64,000 nt of DNA from Pseudoalteromonas sp. EB27 (GTDB lineage Bacteria; Pseudomonadota; Gammaproteobacteria; Enterobacterales; Alteromonadaceae): the NCBI RefSeq assembly GCF_001974875.1, contig NZ_MTQD01000002.1:248001-312000 (forward strand), read 5' to 3'. Shown here one piece after another: positions 35,247 through 44,051 of the stretch. The notes under the pieces were generated by a model. It saw only the letters and a program-made list of their open reading frames with translations. It had not been told where the DNA came from and made no database searches. Both the position numbers and the translations under genes were made by a program. Position 1 is the first letter of the stretch; every line of letters starts with the position of its first letter.

Positions 35247-35759
35247 GTGACTTTTTTAGATTTAATTGATGTAGCCCCGTATTCGTGGGCAGCTATTGGT
35301 ACTGCGGCTTTTTGTGGTGCTATTATTGGTATAGAGCGCCAATTGCGCGGCAAACCTGTAGGCATTCGTACCTCTGCGTTAATAACCTTGGGTACGTATT
35401 TGTTTTTATCGACCGCGTTTAATTTACAAGGGGATGTGATAGATCATTCTCGTGTAGTTGGGCAAATAATTACAGGTATTGGCTTTTTAGGGGCTGGCGT
35501 TATGCTCGCAAAAGATGGTGCGGTAGTTGGTGTAACCTCTGCTGCAACCATCTGGGTGCTTGCATCAATAGGCGTTATGATAGCGACCGAAAACCTTGGC
35601 GCTGCAATAAAGCTCTCGGTGCTGGTGGTCGGTATTTTATACGGTGTAGACGTACTCGAGGCTAAATTTAAAAGCTTAAGCAAAGGCGTACACACTAAAG
35701 TAAAAAACTATCAAAAACGCTATTATCGAAAAGAATTTAACGACTCAGAACGCCACTAA
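35247..35759 (+). CDS. MgtC/SapB family membrane protein (first copy)
   Basis: This 170-residue protein has about four hydrophobic segments. It starts at a GTG with TAAGG 6-10 nt upstream. The MgtC signature is IIGIERQLRGKPVGIRTSALITLGTYLFL followed by ITGIGFLGAGVMLAKDGAVVGVTSAATIW. Family members are linked to magnesium limitation and regulation of the F-type ATPase or membrane potential. It lies 8 bp after the GNAT/C39 gene and shares its terminator, so it is the third gene of that operon. Confidence 0.92.
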   Translation: MTFLDLIDVAPYSWAAIGTAAFCGAIIGIERQLRGKPVGIRTSALITLGTYLFLSTAFNLQGDVIDHSRVVGQIITGIGFLGAGVMLAKDGAVVGVTSAATIWVLASIGVMIATENLGAAIKLSVLVVGILYGVDVLEAKFKSLSKGVHTKVKNYQKRYYRKEFNDSERH

Positions 35760-35773
35760 AAGTGGCGTTTTTT
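35749..35773 (+). terminator. Terminator of the RimK-like operon
   Basis: AACGCCACT and AGTGGCGTT pair around AAA, followed by a T run. The stem includes the mgtC stop codon. Confidence 0.9.
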
Positions 35774-35774
35774 A

Positions 35775-37001
35775 TTAAAGCCTGACTGTTTGAAAATGAA
35801 TAGCGTCTTCAAGCGGGGCAGGGCGGCCTATAAAGTAACCTTGCACGTTATCAACGCCTAGCTTTCTCAGCGCACTTAATTCTTCTTGATTTTCTATTCC
35901 CTCAGCAACTATTGAGCAATTAATCGCTTTGGCAAATCCGCATAGTGCCTTAGCTAATAAAAACTTTCTACGATCCGTATTTATATTTTGAGTAAGGCTT
36001 ATGTCTAACTTAATGATATCTGCCTCTAATTCTAAAATATGCTGAAAAGATGAAAATCCAGCACCTACATCATCGATAGCGAGTTTTACACCTCGGTTTC
36101 TTAATGGTTGAAGTGCGGTTCGCATCGCTTGGTAGTCTAAAATAGGTGAATGTTCAGTCACTTCTAAAATTATTCTATTACAATCGATGCTTTGTAATAC
36201 TTTGTCTATTGAGCTTGATAAAATATGCTGAGGTGAAGTGTTGATAGTGATATAAGCTTTTTCATCAAATTTATCCAAGCAATGTAATGTATTTTGTATA
36301 GCAAGTATCTCTAATGCTTCTCCTAGACCTAGCTTTTCAGCATCTTTAAACCAAATGTCAGGTGTTTTATAGGGTTCAATAAAAAAGCGTGACAGAGACT
36401 CATAACCCGAAAGTTGATTGGTTGATAAATTAAATATGGGCTGAAAATAAATCGTAATATCGTTTGTTTTTATAATATTTTCAATAAGCGACTTTGACTC
36501 ATTATTTAAAATGTTAGATTGAACATTTTTTTCGATTAACTCCGTAGCTATTTCAGAAATTAACCTAAGAAATGACAAATCTTTATCGTTCAAGGTATTA
36601 TCTAATATGGTTTTATAACAGCAAAAAGTACCGTAAACTTTACCTGTAGATAAGACAATAGGTACACCTATATACGAGCCAATATTTAGCTTTTCTGTAA
36701 CTGGCATATTGCGGGTTATAGGGTGCTCAAGGGTATTAGGGATTATTTGTTCTAGCTCGTTATCGGATATTTTTTTACAGTAAGTTTCGCAAATTGGATC
36801 TGAGTTACCCACGGATACGCAGGTATTTGTAGTTTGGTTATCTACCACTTTAAAAACGCGATCATTATTGGTGAATTCTGAAATAAACGCAACTTCCATG
36901 CTCAAATGTTTTCGTACGAGTGAAAGTAACTTTAATAACTTTGATTCAATAGAAGCATCGCTTTGTGGATCAAAAAGGTGCTTACTAAGTTTATCTTTCA
37001 T
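35775..37001 (-). CDS. GAF-EAL protein, probable cyclic-di-GMP phosphodiesterase
   Basis: This protein of about 408 residues has an N-terminal GAF-like sensor (about 15-165; IGVPIVLSTGKVYGTFCCYK) and a C-terminal EAL domain (about 175-408). The catalytic signature is present: GYESLSRF (E-x-L variant), ILEVTEH, LAIDDVGAGFSSF, IIKLDISL, VAEGIENQEEL and VQGYFIGRP. It should therefore hydrolyse cyclic di-GMP to pGpG in response to a small ligand. The ATG at 36999-37001 has AAGG upstream and is preferred to the one at 37022. It lacks membrane segments. It is convergent with mgtC. Confidence 0.92.
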   Translation of the reverse strand: MKDKLSKHLFDPQSDASIESKLLKLLSLVRKHLSMEVAFISEFTNNDRVFKVVDNQTTNTCVSVGNSDPICETYCKKISDNELEQIIPNTLEHPITRNMPVTEKLNIGSYIGVPIVLSTGKVYGTFCCYKTILDNTLNDKDLSFLRLISEIATELIEKNVQSNILNNESKSLIENIIKTNDITIYFQPIFNLSTNQLSGYESLSRFFIEPYKTPDIWFKDAEKLGLGEALEILAIQNTLHCLDKFDEKAYITINTSPQHILSSSIDKVLQSIDCNRIILEVTEHSPILDYQAMRTALQPLRNRGVKLAIDDVGAGFSSFQHILELEADIIKLDISLTQNINTDRRKFLLAKALCGFAKAINCSIVAEGIENQEELSALRKLGVDNVQGYFIGRPAPLEDAIHFQTVRL

Positions 37002-37089
37002 GCAGTTACCTTGGTATGGCATAAATTATATTATTGATAAGAGTATAATTTATGTATAAAAAAATGCCAATTTAGAGTGCAGTCGCTGG

Positions 37090-38100
37090 TTATCCAAATA
37101 ACTTTCGTCTAACTACTTTTCTGTAACCACTGGGGGTTTGGCTTAATACTTTTTTAAACACGCGTGTTAAATGCCCTTGGTCGTTATATCCCACTTCTAA
37201 AGCCACTTCTTGAATTGATAAATTTGATGATGCTAATAACTCCTTCGCACCTTCTACGCGTAATTGTTGCCAATACTCAATAGGGCTTTGATTAGTAGCT
37301 GCTCTAAAACGGCGGGTAAAAGTACGGTAGCTCAAGCTAAATTGGGCAGCGACTTCTTGCAGGTTTAGCTCGGTGGCTAAATTGGTTTTTAGCCAAAACT
37401 GAATTTGCGCAATTAGCTCATCGGGGTGACGGTCTACTGCACCTTCTAAATAGCGTTGATCTTCGTAGGGTTTACGTATTTCGTGCGAAAAATTACGCTC
37501 TACATGTTGAGCGGCTGCTTTTGTATAGTACTGACTAATAATATGTACGATCACATCCGCAAGGGCATTAAGACTCGCTACGGTATACATACGCTCTGAC
37601 TGGGTTATAAAAAAGTCGGGTTTTAAACGCACCAGCGGATAGTCATGGCTAAATTGATTGGCGTAGTGCCAATGTGTGGTAGCAGGGTGCCCATCAAGTA
37701 AGCCAGCCTCAGCTAATAAGCAGTTGCCAGTACCTACACCAATTATATGACTGCCAGCGCTAAAGCTTTCGCTTAGCCAATCAACTACGTCTTGATTTGT
37801 ACGTACTACTGGGCGCGGGTTTCGCCAAATACCCGGGACTATAATTAAATCGCTGTAGGGCGCATTAGTTGTTATGCAATCAGGAACTATCGCAAGGCCT
37901 GCGCGAGTAGCTATAGATTCTGCATTTTTAGCCACTAAATTTATAGCAAGCGGTCTAAAACTTTGCTTATTAAGGTGGCCTTTAGCAAAGGCCTCGCCGG
38001 CTCTTAGCATTTCTATAGGTAACGTTAAACTAGTCACTAATAAATGCGGATATACCGCTATAGCAATGTTTAGTGGTGGATTAGTGTTTTTTTCAGTCAT
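37090..38100 (-). CDS. GlxA-family AraC-type transcriptional regulator
   Basis: This 336-residue regulator has an N-terminal DJ-1/PfpI-like domain (about 8-185; DLIIVPGIWRNPRPVV, IIGVGTGNCLLAEAGLLDG with Cys in the elbow position) and a C-terminal AraC HTH pair (about 240-330; NLQEVAAQFSLSYRTFTRRFRAA, VALEVGYNDQGHLTRVFKK). GlxA-type regulators often respond to small amines or betaines. It is divergent from fabY with 126 bp between, so control of fabY is possible but unproven. Confidence 0.92.
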   Translation of the reverse strand: MTEKNTNPPLNIAIAVYPHLLVTSLTLPIEMLRAGEAFAKGHLNKQSFRPLAINLVAKNAESIATRAGLAIVPDCITTNAPYSDLIIVPGIWRNPRPVVRTNQDVVDWLSESFSAGSHIIGVGTGNCLLAEAGLLDGHPATTHWHYANQFSHDYPLVRLKPDFFITQSERMYTVASLNALADVIVHIISQYYTKAAAQHVERNFSHEIRKPYEDQRYLEGAVDRHPDELIAQIQFWLKTNLATELNLQEVAAQFSLSYRTFTRRFRAATNQSPIEYWQQLRVEGAKELLASSNLSIQEVALEVGYNDQGHLTRVFKKVLSQTPSGYRKVVRRKLFG

Positions 38101-38226
38101 GTAAATGCTCCGACCAGTACCTTTTGGCCTTTTGTGCTGAATATTTGGCTATTAAAGCACAATGTATGGTACGTAATCCATTTAAACTGCGTGTTCATCT
38201 TATAACACGTTTTTTAAAGGTAAATT

Positions 38227-40134
38227 ATGACTGCATTACCCGTTATAGTAGGCATGGGTGGCATTAACGCCGCTGGCCGTACTTCTTTTCATCAAGGTTA
38301 TCGCCGTATCGTGTTAGATAGTTTAAACGCTAAAGATCGCAGTGAAACATTTTTAGGCCTCGCCACACTGATGAATCTAGTAAGCGTTGTAAACGGCCAA
38401 TTACAAGATACACAAGGTAATAATGTTGAGCAAAGCGACATAGAAGCACGCTTTGGTGAGCAAATTATTGCCGGTACACTTATTCGTAAAATTGAAAAAG
38501 AACACTTTGATGCAGATGCCACACCGTGGCAGCAAAAAATGACGCTAAACGCATCAAGCGATAACGCTATTGTGTTTGAAACTCGCGCTCGCGACTTACC
38601 GGTACCTGTTCCAACTAGCTGGCAAGTTGAAGAACTTGAAGGCAAAAAAGTAAAAGTAACTATTGCAGCCGACTTAGATGTTAAGCATGACTCAACACGT
38701 GATAATCCAATTAAATCTGCAGGGCAATTTCCGACTGGATTTGATCCGTCTGTTATGTATAACAGCCGCTATCAGCCTCGTGGTTTGCAAGCGACTATTT
38801 TTGCAGCTACCGATGCGATTAAATCAACAGGGCTTGATTGGCAACACATTATGAATAGCGTAGAGCCAGATAAAATTGGTACCTATTCAGCATCGGTAAT
38901 TGGCCAAATGGACGACAAAGGCCTAGGCGGTTTAGTTAAAGCACGCCAACAGGGCGACCGTGTTAGTACTAAGCAGTTAGCACTGGGTTTAAATACCATG
39001 TCGACTGACTTTATTAACGCGTATGTTACGGGCAATGTGGGAACTACGTTTTCGACCTCGGGCGCCTGTGCTACGTTTTTATACAACTTACGTGCAGCAG
39101 TAAACGACATACAAGCAGGGCGTACACGCGTTGCGGTTGTCGCAAGTGTTGAGTGTGCTATTACACCCGAAGTGATTGAAGGCTTTGGTAACATGAGCGC
39201 ACTTGCAAATGTTGAAGGTTTGCGCCGCTTAGATAACTTATCACATGATGAAGAACCAGATTATCGCAAAAGTAGCCGCCCGTTTGGGGATAACTGCGGC
39301 TTTACATTAGGTGAAGGCGCACAAGTTGCTATTTTAATGGATGATGCATTAGCCCTTGAATTAGGCGCTGACATAATGGGCTCTGTGCCGGATGTATTTG
39401 TAAATGCAGATGGTATAAAAAAATCAATTACGTCACCTGGTCCTGGTAACTACATTACCATGGCTAAATCGGCTGCTTTAGCAACGAGCCTTTTAGGCAA
39501 AGAAGCTTTGCAAGAACGTAGCTTTATTTTAGCGCATGGCTCAAGTACACCGTTAAACCGCGTAACAGAGTCGCTGATATATCACAAAGTGGCACAAACG
39601 TTCGCTATTGATAATTGGAAAGTGACAGCGCCTAAAGCCTATGTTGGTCATACTATAGCTCCTGCAAGTGGCGACCAATTAGCGATAGCTCTCGGTGTAT
39701 TTAGTCACAACATTATGCCGGGTATTACCACAATTGATAAAGTGGCTGATGATGTTTACACCGATCATCTTGATATTCGTAATAGCCATTACGAATGCAG
39801 TGAAATGGATATAGCTTTTATAAATTCAAAAGGCTTTGGCGGTAACAATGCAACAGCAATAGTACTTTCACCAAAAGTGACAATGCAAATGCTCGCTAAT
39901 CGCCATGGCGATGACGTTATGACTAGTTACGCTCAAAAAAATGTAGCAATTAAAGCCGCGCAACAAATGTATCAAGCTCAAGCTGATTTAGGCCAATATG
40001 AGCTTATTTACCGCTTTGGCGACGGACTTATTGATGACAATGACATTGTAATAAGCGAGCAAAGTATTCAGTTACCTGGCTTTGAAAAAGCAATTACGTT
40101 TAGCACAACAAATTCCTATCAAGATATGTTTTAA
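38227..40134 (+). CDS. fabY: Beta-ketoacyl-ACP synthase, FabY type
   Basis: This 635-residue condensing enzyme has the N-terminus PVIVGMGGINAAGRTSFHQGYRR and a length that match Pseudomonas aeruginosa FabY (about 634), which starts fatty acid synthesis by condensing acetyl-CoA with malonyl-ACP. The thiolase-fold triad is visible: Cys281 in SGACATFLYNL, His437 in LAHGSSTPLN and His475 in AYVGHTIAPASGDQ. The domain is longer than FabB/FabF (about 410) because of N-terminal and linker extensions. It appears monocistronic with a strong terminator. The specific FabY role is inferred by similarity recalled from memory. Confidence 0.87.
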   Translation: MTALPVIVGMGGINAAGRTSFHQGYRRIVLDSLNAKDRSETFLGLATLMNLVSVVNGQLQDTQGNNVEQSDIEARFGEQIIAGTLIRKIEKEHFDADATPWQQKMTLNASSDNAIVFETRARDLPVPVPTSWQVEELEGKKVKVTIAADLDVKHDSTRDNPIKSAGQFPTGFDPSVMYNSRYQPRGLQATIFAATDAIKSTGLDWQHIMNSVEPDKIGTYSASVIGQMDDKGLGGLVKARQQGDRVSTKQLALGLNTMSTDFINAYVTGNVGTTFSTSGACATFLYNLRAAVNDIQAGRTRVAVVASVECAITPEVIEGFGNMSALANVEGLRRLDNLSHDEEPDYRKSSRPFGDNCGFTLGEGAQVAILMDDALALELGADIMGSVPDVFVNADGIKKSITSPGPGNYITMAKSAALATSLLGKEALQERSFILAHGSSTPLNRVTESLIYHKVAQTFAIDNWKVTAPKAYVGHTIAPASGDQLAIALGVFSHNIMPGITTIDKVADDVYTDHLDIRNSHYECSEMDIAFINSKGFGGNNATAIVLSPKVTMQMLANRHGDDVMTSYAQKNVAIKAAQQMYQAQADLGQYELIYRFGDGLIDDNDIVISEQSIQLPGFEKAITFSTTNSYQDMF

Positions 40135-40152
40135 GCACACATACTTGTTAGC

Positions 40153-40177
40153 AAGGCGCTTTTTAAGCGCCTTTTTT
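40153..40177 (+). terminator. Terminator of fabY
   Basis: AAGGCGCTT and AAGCGCCTT pair around TTT, followed by a T run. Confidence 0.92.
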
Positions 40178-40325
40178 AATGCCTAAAATATATGTAGCTA
40201 TTAGATTATTTTTGTTACCCCCCAAATTTAGCTTATTAATTGAACTTATTTTTTGTGTTTATACTTGCTTTTATGTTGATCGTTTGTTTCTATTATATAA
40301 ACACTATCTAGGATGGATAAAACCG

Positions 40326-41351
40326 ATGAAAAAACTCATATTAGCGCTTTCTTTAACTTCTGCTTTTACTCAACTTCCTGCTTTTGCAGACGACTTTGTT
40401 CCTGCAGAAGTGATTAATAAAAACTACGATCAGCTCACTAATACTTCCTCGCGCGCTTCGAGGTTAGAGGGGATTAACTTAAGCAGTTACGTTGTCGATA
40501 AAAGCGGGCAGGTTAGTGATATAGAAATTGTAGCTACGGTCGGGCAAAAAAAGTACCAAAGAGAAGTAATAGATTACGTATCTAAACTAAATTACAAAAG
40601 CGCAAAATTAAATGGTGAGACTATACCTGTAGCAAAAACTATTACTGTAAGTTCACAAAATTTACATGTTGGGTTTTCAAACGATAAGGCATCACGTGGC
40701 TTTTTTAATGATTATGAGCAAGCTAGTAAATTAATCGATGAAAAGAAATACGATGAAGCTAAAAGCCTTATTGATGAACTAGAAAATGAACATACCAAAA
40801 ATACGGTTGAAATTGTTTTACTTGCGTGGCTTAAAAGCCAGCACAGTTATTTTGTACAAGATTGGAAGAGCTTTGATCAGCATATCAACGAAGCGTTCTT
40901 ATTTAGAGGTAACTTACCTGATCAAATTCAAAAACGTGTGATTAAAAATGCTTTACAGTGGTTTATATCAAAGCAAGATTATGTACGAGCCTATGATGCA
41001 ATAGATGCACTAGGCAATATTGAATCTATAACTTTTACAGATCAAAATAAGGAACAGTTGTTAACCCAAGTGAACGATATTTATAAAAACTCGGGAGATA
41101 TTGAACAACAATTTAGTTTAGCTTCAGAGCAAGCTGTAATGCCTATGATGTCGAAGTCTGAGGTTAAATTACAATCAGAATTACCACTGAGCAAAGTGCA
41201 ACTTAGATGCGAAAACAAAGTCGTTGACTATGACACTAATACAATTGATAAAATTGTTATTTCGAAAAATGATTTACGTTGTGGATTATTAATAAAAAGC
41301 GCTCAAGCACAAACAATTACACTTAAGCAAAGCGGTGAAAGTTTTTTATAA
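40326..41351 (+). CDS. Exported protein with TonB-C-like domain
   Basis: This 341-residue protein starts at the ATG at 40326, which begins a Sec signal peptide (MKKLILALSLTSAFTQLPAFA). The open frame extends to 40179 but that part overlaps the fabY terminator end and is not needed. Residues about 35-115 resemble the TonB C-terminal domain (NLSSYVVDKSGQVSDIEIV, VSKLNYKSAKLNGETIPVAKT). The remainder is helical, suggesting TPR-like repeats, with a short beta-rich end containing two Cys residues. It would be periplasmic. It has no transmembrane anchor typical of TonB, so it is probably not an energy transducer. Unknown function. Confidence 0.75.
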   Translation: MKKLILALSLTSAFTQLPAFADDFVPAEVINKNYDQLTNTSSRASRLEGINLSSYVVDKSGQVSDIEIVATVGQKKYQREVIDYVSKLNYKSAKLNGETIPVAKTITVSSQNLHVGFSNDKASRGFFNDYEQASKLIDEKKYDEAKSLIDELENEHTKNTVEIVLLAWLKSQHSYFVQDWKSFDQHINEAFLFRGNLPDQIQKRVIKNALQWFISKQDYVRAYDAIDALGNIESITFTDQNKEQLLTQVNDIYKNSGDIEQQFSLASEQAVMPMMSKSEVKLQSELPLSKVQLRCENKVVDYDTNTIDKIVISKNDLRCGLLIKSAQAQTITLKQSGESFL

Positions 41352-41356
41352 AAATG

Positions 41357-41387
41357 TAACTCCCCACATATAAATTATGGGGAGTTA
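41357..41387. terminator. Hairpin after the TonB-C-like gene
   Basis: TAACTCCCCA and TGGGGAGTTA form a perfect 10-bp stem with an 11-nt loop but without a following T run. A second perfect inverted repeat, TAATAAGTATTG/CAATACTTATTA (41394-41448), lies between here and the convergent mgtC gene. Confidence 0.55.
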
Positions 41388-41456
41388 TCGTATTAATAAG
41401 TATTGGCTATTCAAACAATGCATTGAAATTTTGCTGCAATACTTATTAAAAAACTA

Positions 41457-41873
41457 TCACTTAAACTTTTTTACATACCTAAGCGTTATAAAATTAATAA
41501 TGGCAAGTAAAATGGCTATTTCGTAACGGCTGTACGCAACAGCAATACCTATTAAGCCCATATTCCAAATACTGGCTGCGGTTGCAGTGCCTGAGGTCGT
41601 ACGGTTATTTTTTAAAATTGCGCCACCGCCAATAAAACCAATACCAGTAATTATACCTTGCAACATTTTAGATTGAGCTTCTGCACCATCTAAAACCGAC
41701 ATAGCAATAAGTGCATACCCGCATGATGCTACCGCAACAAGCGGAAAGGTTCTAAGCCCTGCGCCATCATGACTACGCTCTCTGTCGTAAGCCATGGGTA
41801 GTGCAAGTAGGTAAGCAATACCTAAATGTATTAAATTATCGATGATTTCATTCCACTGTAAATCAATTTCCAT
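41457..41873 (-). CDS. MgtC/SapB family membrane protein (second copy)
   Basis: This 138-residue protein with about four membrane segments has the MgtC pattern YLLALPMAYDRERSHDGAGLRTFPLVAVASCGY and GIITGIGFIGGGAILKNNRTTSGTATAASIW. It is shorter than the first copy and clearly different in sequence, so the two are not a recent duplication. It stands alone, convergent with the TonB-C-like gene and divergent from the BCCT transporter. Its role may be magnesium- or membrane-potential-related. Confidence 0.9.
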   Translation of the reverse strand: MEIDLQWNEIIDNLIHLGIAYLLALPMAYDRERSHDGAGLRTFPLVAVASCGYALIAMSVLDGAEAQSKMLQGIITGIGFIGGGAILKNNRTTSGTATAASIWNMGLIGIAVAYSRYEIAILLAIINFITLRYVKKFK

Positions 41874-42086
41874 TATTGAGCCTGTGCTGGTTAATTTTGT
41901 TAATAATAAGCAAACAGCAAGCCAGGGTATAAATGCTTAATAATCAGTGATTTATTTTTTATATCTGCATTTAATAAGAATTATTGAAGAAACTTTTACA
42001 TGTTTTTATTACTATTTTACGCAATAGTTAATTTGATCTGAGTTTTAAAGCCTCGTATTCTTTTATCCAGACTAAAAGACACCTAT

Positions 42087-43601
42087 GTGAATCTCTTGCC
42101 TTTAAATAAAACATTAAGCACACCTACTAAGCTTGAAAAAACAGCCTTACTATTTTGCGTTGGGTTATCTGTTATTGCTTTTTTATTTCCTGAATTACTC
42201 ACAGAGCACTTACAACCCGCTATTAATAAAATTTTAGGTTATTTAGGGTCGCCATTTTTTATATTGGTAAACGTGTTACTTTTTTCTGTGATAGCTATTG
42301 CTATAAGCCCATTAGGGCAACGAAAAATAGGAGGAGCGCAAGCACTTGTTGAGTTTAGTACCTTTGGTTGGCTTTCTATGTTGTTTGCAGCAGGGATGGG
42401 CTCAGGACTTATATTTTGGGGAGTAGCAGAGCCTGCACTACACACGGTTAACTCGCCTTTAAAGCAAAGCTTGTATCCCAACCACCAAACAAGTGGTTTG
42501 GCGCTTACCTTAGTTAATTGGGGCGCGCATGCATGGGCGCTCTATGCAGTATTTGGCTTGTTATTAGGTGGGCTTACTCGTAATAGTGGTAAAGCGGGCG
42601 ATATTAGTGCTCCTGTGATCAGTGCAACTAAAGGCGTTATTAATCGGGCTTGGCAGTTACAGCTGAGCTTTAGCATTAAATTAATTGCCATACTTGCAAT
42701 ATTTTTTGGTGTAGTGGGCACAATTGCTAATTCAACTTTATTACTGCGTAAAGGGCTTGAGCTTGAGCTAGGGGTTGAATCGGCTTTACTTTCGGGGTTT
42801 ATTATTATTTTTTTAATTGCACTGCTTTATACCATTTCTGCAAAGTTGGGGCTTAAAAAAGGCATTCAAACTCTTAGTAAGTTTAATATGTTTTTAGCCT
42901 TTGCACTCATAGCATGGCTATTAATTTTTGTGCCTATACAGCCAATTATAGACATAGCGATAGGCGGTACATGGGATTACATTCAGCTTATAACCACAGG
43001 TACATGGCAGTTTGAAAGCGTACTTAATGACCCTGCATGGGCAACAGGTTGGACATACAATTACTATTTTTGGTGGTTAGCTTGGGGCCCGTTTGTTGGT
43101 GTGTTTTTGGCAAAAATTAGCCAAGGACGGCCGGTTTGGCAATATATTGTAGGTGTTGTATTTGTACCAACCTTTGTGACTATTATATGGTTTAGTGTGT
43201 TTTCGGGCTCTGCAATTTCCTGGGATCAAACGCACAATGCAGGCATTTTAGCGGCTATTAAAGCTGATTATACACAAGGGCTGTTTGTATTTTTCGAGCA
43301 ATTAGGGTGGCAAGGCGGTCTATTAATTTGGTCAAGTTTATTGCTTTTACTCATTTTTGTAGCCACATCAGCAGACTCTGCTGTTTTGGTAATTCGTGAA
43401 TTAAGTGGTGCAAGTGAAGCTCAAACATGGAGTTTGTATGCTTGGTCGTTTGCACTAGGGTTATGCGCTTTTGTTTTGTTAGTACAAAACAATGAACCAT
43501 TAAACAGAAGCGTTGCTATTATTGGCGCGCTTCCTTTTTTGATTATTTTTATTTTACAGCTGGTGGGTTTTACAAAAGAGTTTATAAATGAGTTCAGGTA
43601 A
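42087..43601 (+). CDS. BCCT family transporter (betaine/choline/carnitine)
   Basis: This 504-residue inner-membrane carrier has twelve predicted helices. The BCCT signature is in LAWGPFVGVFLAKISQGRPVWQYI with the Trp-rich stretch YNYYFWWLAWGP. MGSGLIFWGVAEPALH is the substrate-binding glycine-rich TM3 region; the Gly pattern (AAGMGSGL) resembles sodium-coupled betaine carriers. It starts at GTG. It imports a compatible solute such as glycine betaine or DMSP in marine bacteria, but the substrate is not defined. Confidence 0.93.
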   Translation: MNLLPLNKTLSTPTKLEKTALLFCVGLSVIAFLFPELLTEHLQPAINKILGYLGSPFFILVNVLLFSVIAIAISPLGQRKIGGAQALVEFSTFGWLSMLFAAGMGSGLIFWGVAEPALHTVNSPLKQSLYPNHQTSGLALTLVNWGAHAWALYAVFGLLLGGLTRNSGKAGDISAPVISATKGVINRAWQLQLSFSIKLIAILAIFFGVVGTIANSTLLLRKGLELELGVESALLSGFIIIFLIALLYTISAKLGLKKGIQTLSKFNMFLAFALIAWLLIFVPIQPIIDIAIGGTWDYIQLITTGTWQFESVLNDPAWATGWTYNYYFWWLAWGPFVGVFLAKISQGRPVWQYIVGVVFVPTFVTIIWFSVFSGSAISWDQTHNAGILAAIKADYTQGLFVFFEQLGWQGGLLIWSSLLLLLIFVATSADSAVLVIRELSGASEAQTWSLYAWSFALGLCAFVLLVQNNEPLNRSVAIIGALPFLIIFILQLVGFTKEFINEFR

Positions 43602-43673
43602 TTATGCCTACATATTTTTACAGAGTTAAAATAAAAAGCGTATACAATTTAGGTAATATTTTGATTAGGATGA

Positions 43674-44051
43674 ATGATGAGAACGTTTATTGTATTTTTG
43701 TCAGTTTTTTACCTTTGTGGCTGCACAGTTGCCGGCGCTATTATTGACGGCCAAGCACAATCTCAGGCGCGTAATGATAAAAATAGTATTAGCCCTGCGC
43801 AGTCAACACCTTATAAAAACCCACTAGAGCCAGTACCCTCAGATAAAAACGGATTTAACTTTACTGATATGGGATTAAAGATAGATTCGGCTCTTGTTAG
43901 CCTAGTAAAAGGGGAAAGCACTACAACGCAAGTATGTAGGCAGGTCACTAAAAGTCTAAAAGAGTGTGTAGAGGTAGAAAAGTCATCTCTACACACTACT
44001 GAGTCTAAGCAGTTAAAAACTGATGATGAAATAATAAGTGTTGGTCAATAA
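43674..44051 (+). CDS. Small lipoprotein of unknown function
   Basis: This 125-residue protein has a lipoprotein signal with lipobox LCGC (Cys about 17), then a polar, probably disordered middle, and two Cys residues near the end of the mature part (CRQVTKSLKEC). An AGGAT ribosome site precedes the tandem ATGs. Its 3' end overlaps the convergent formylglutathione hydrolase gene by 47 bp. No family was recognised. Confidence 0.7.
   Translation: MMRTFIVFLSVFYLCGCTVAGAIIDGQAQSQARNDKNSISPAQSTPYKNPLEPVPSDKNGFNFTDMGLKIDSALVSLVKGESTTTQVCRQVTKSLKECVEVEKSSLHTTESKQLKTDDEIISVGQ

Noticed and set aside
40179..40325. 49-residue extension of the TonB-C-like protein
   Set aside because: It starts in the fabY terminator tail; the ATG at 40326 begins a clean signal peptide.
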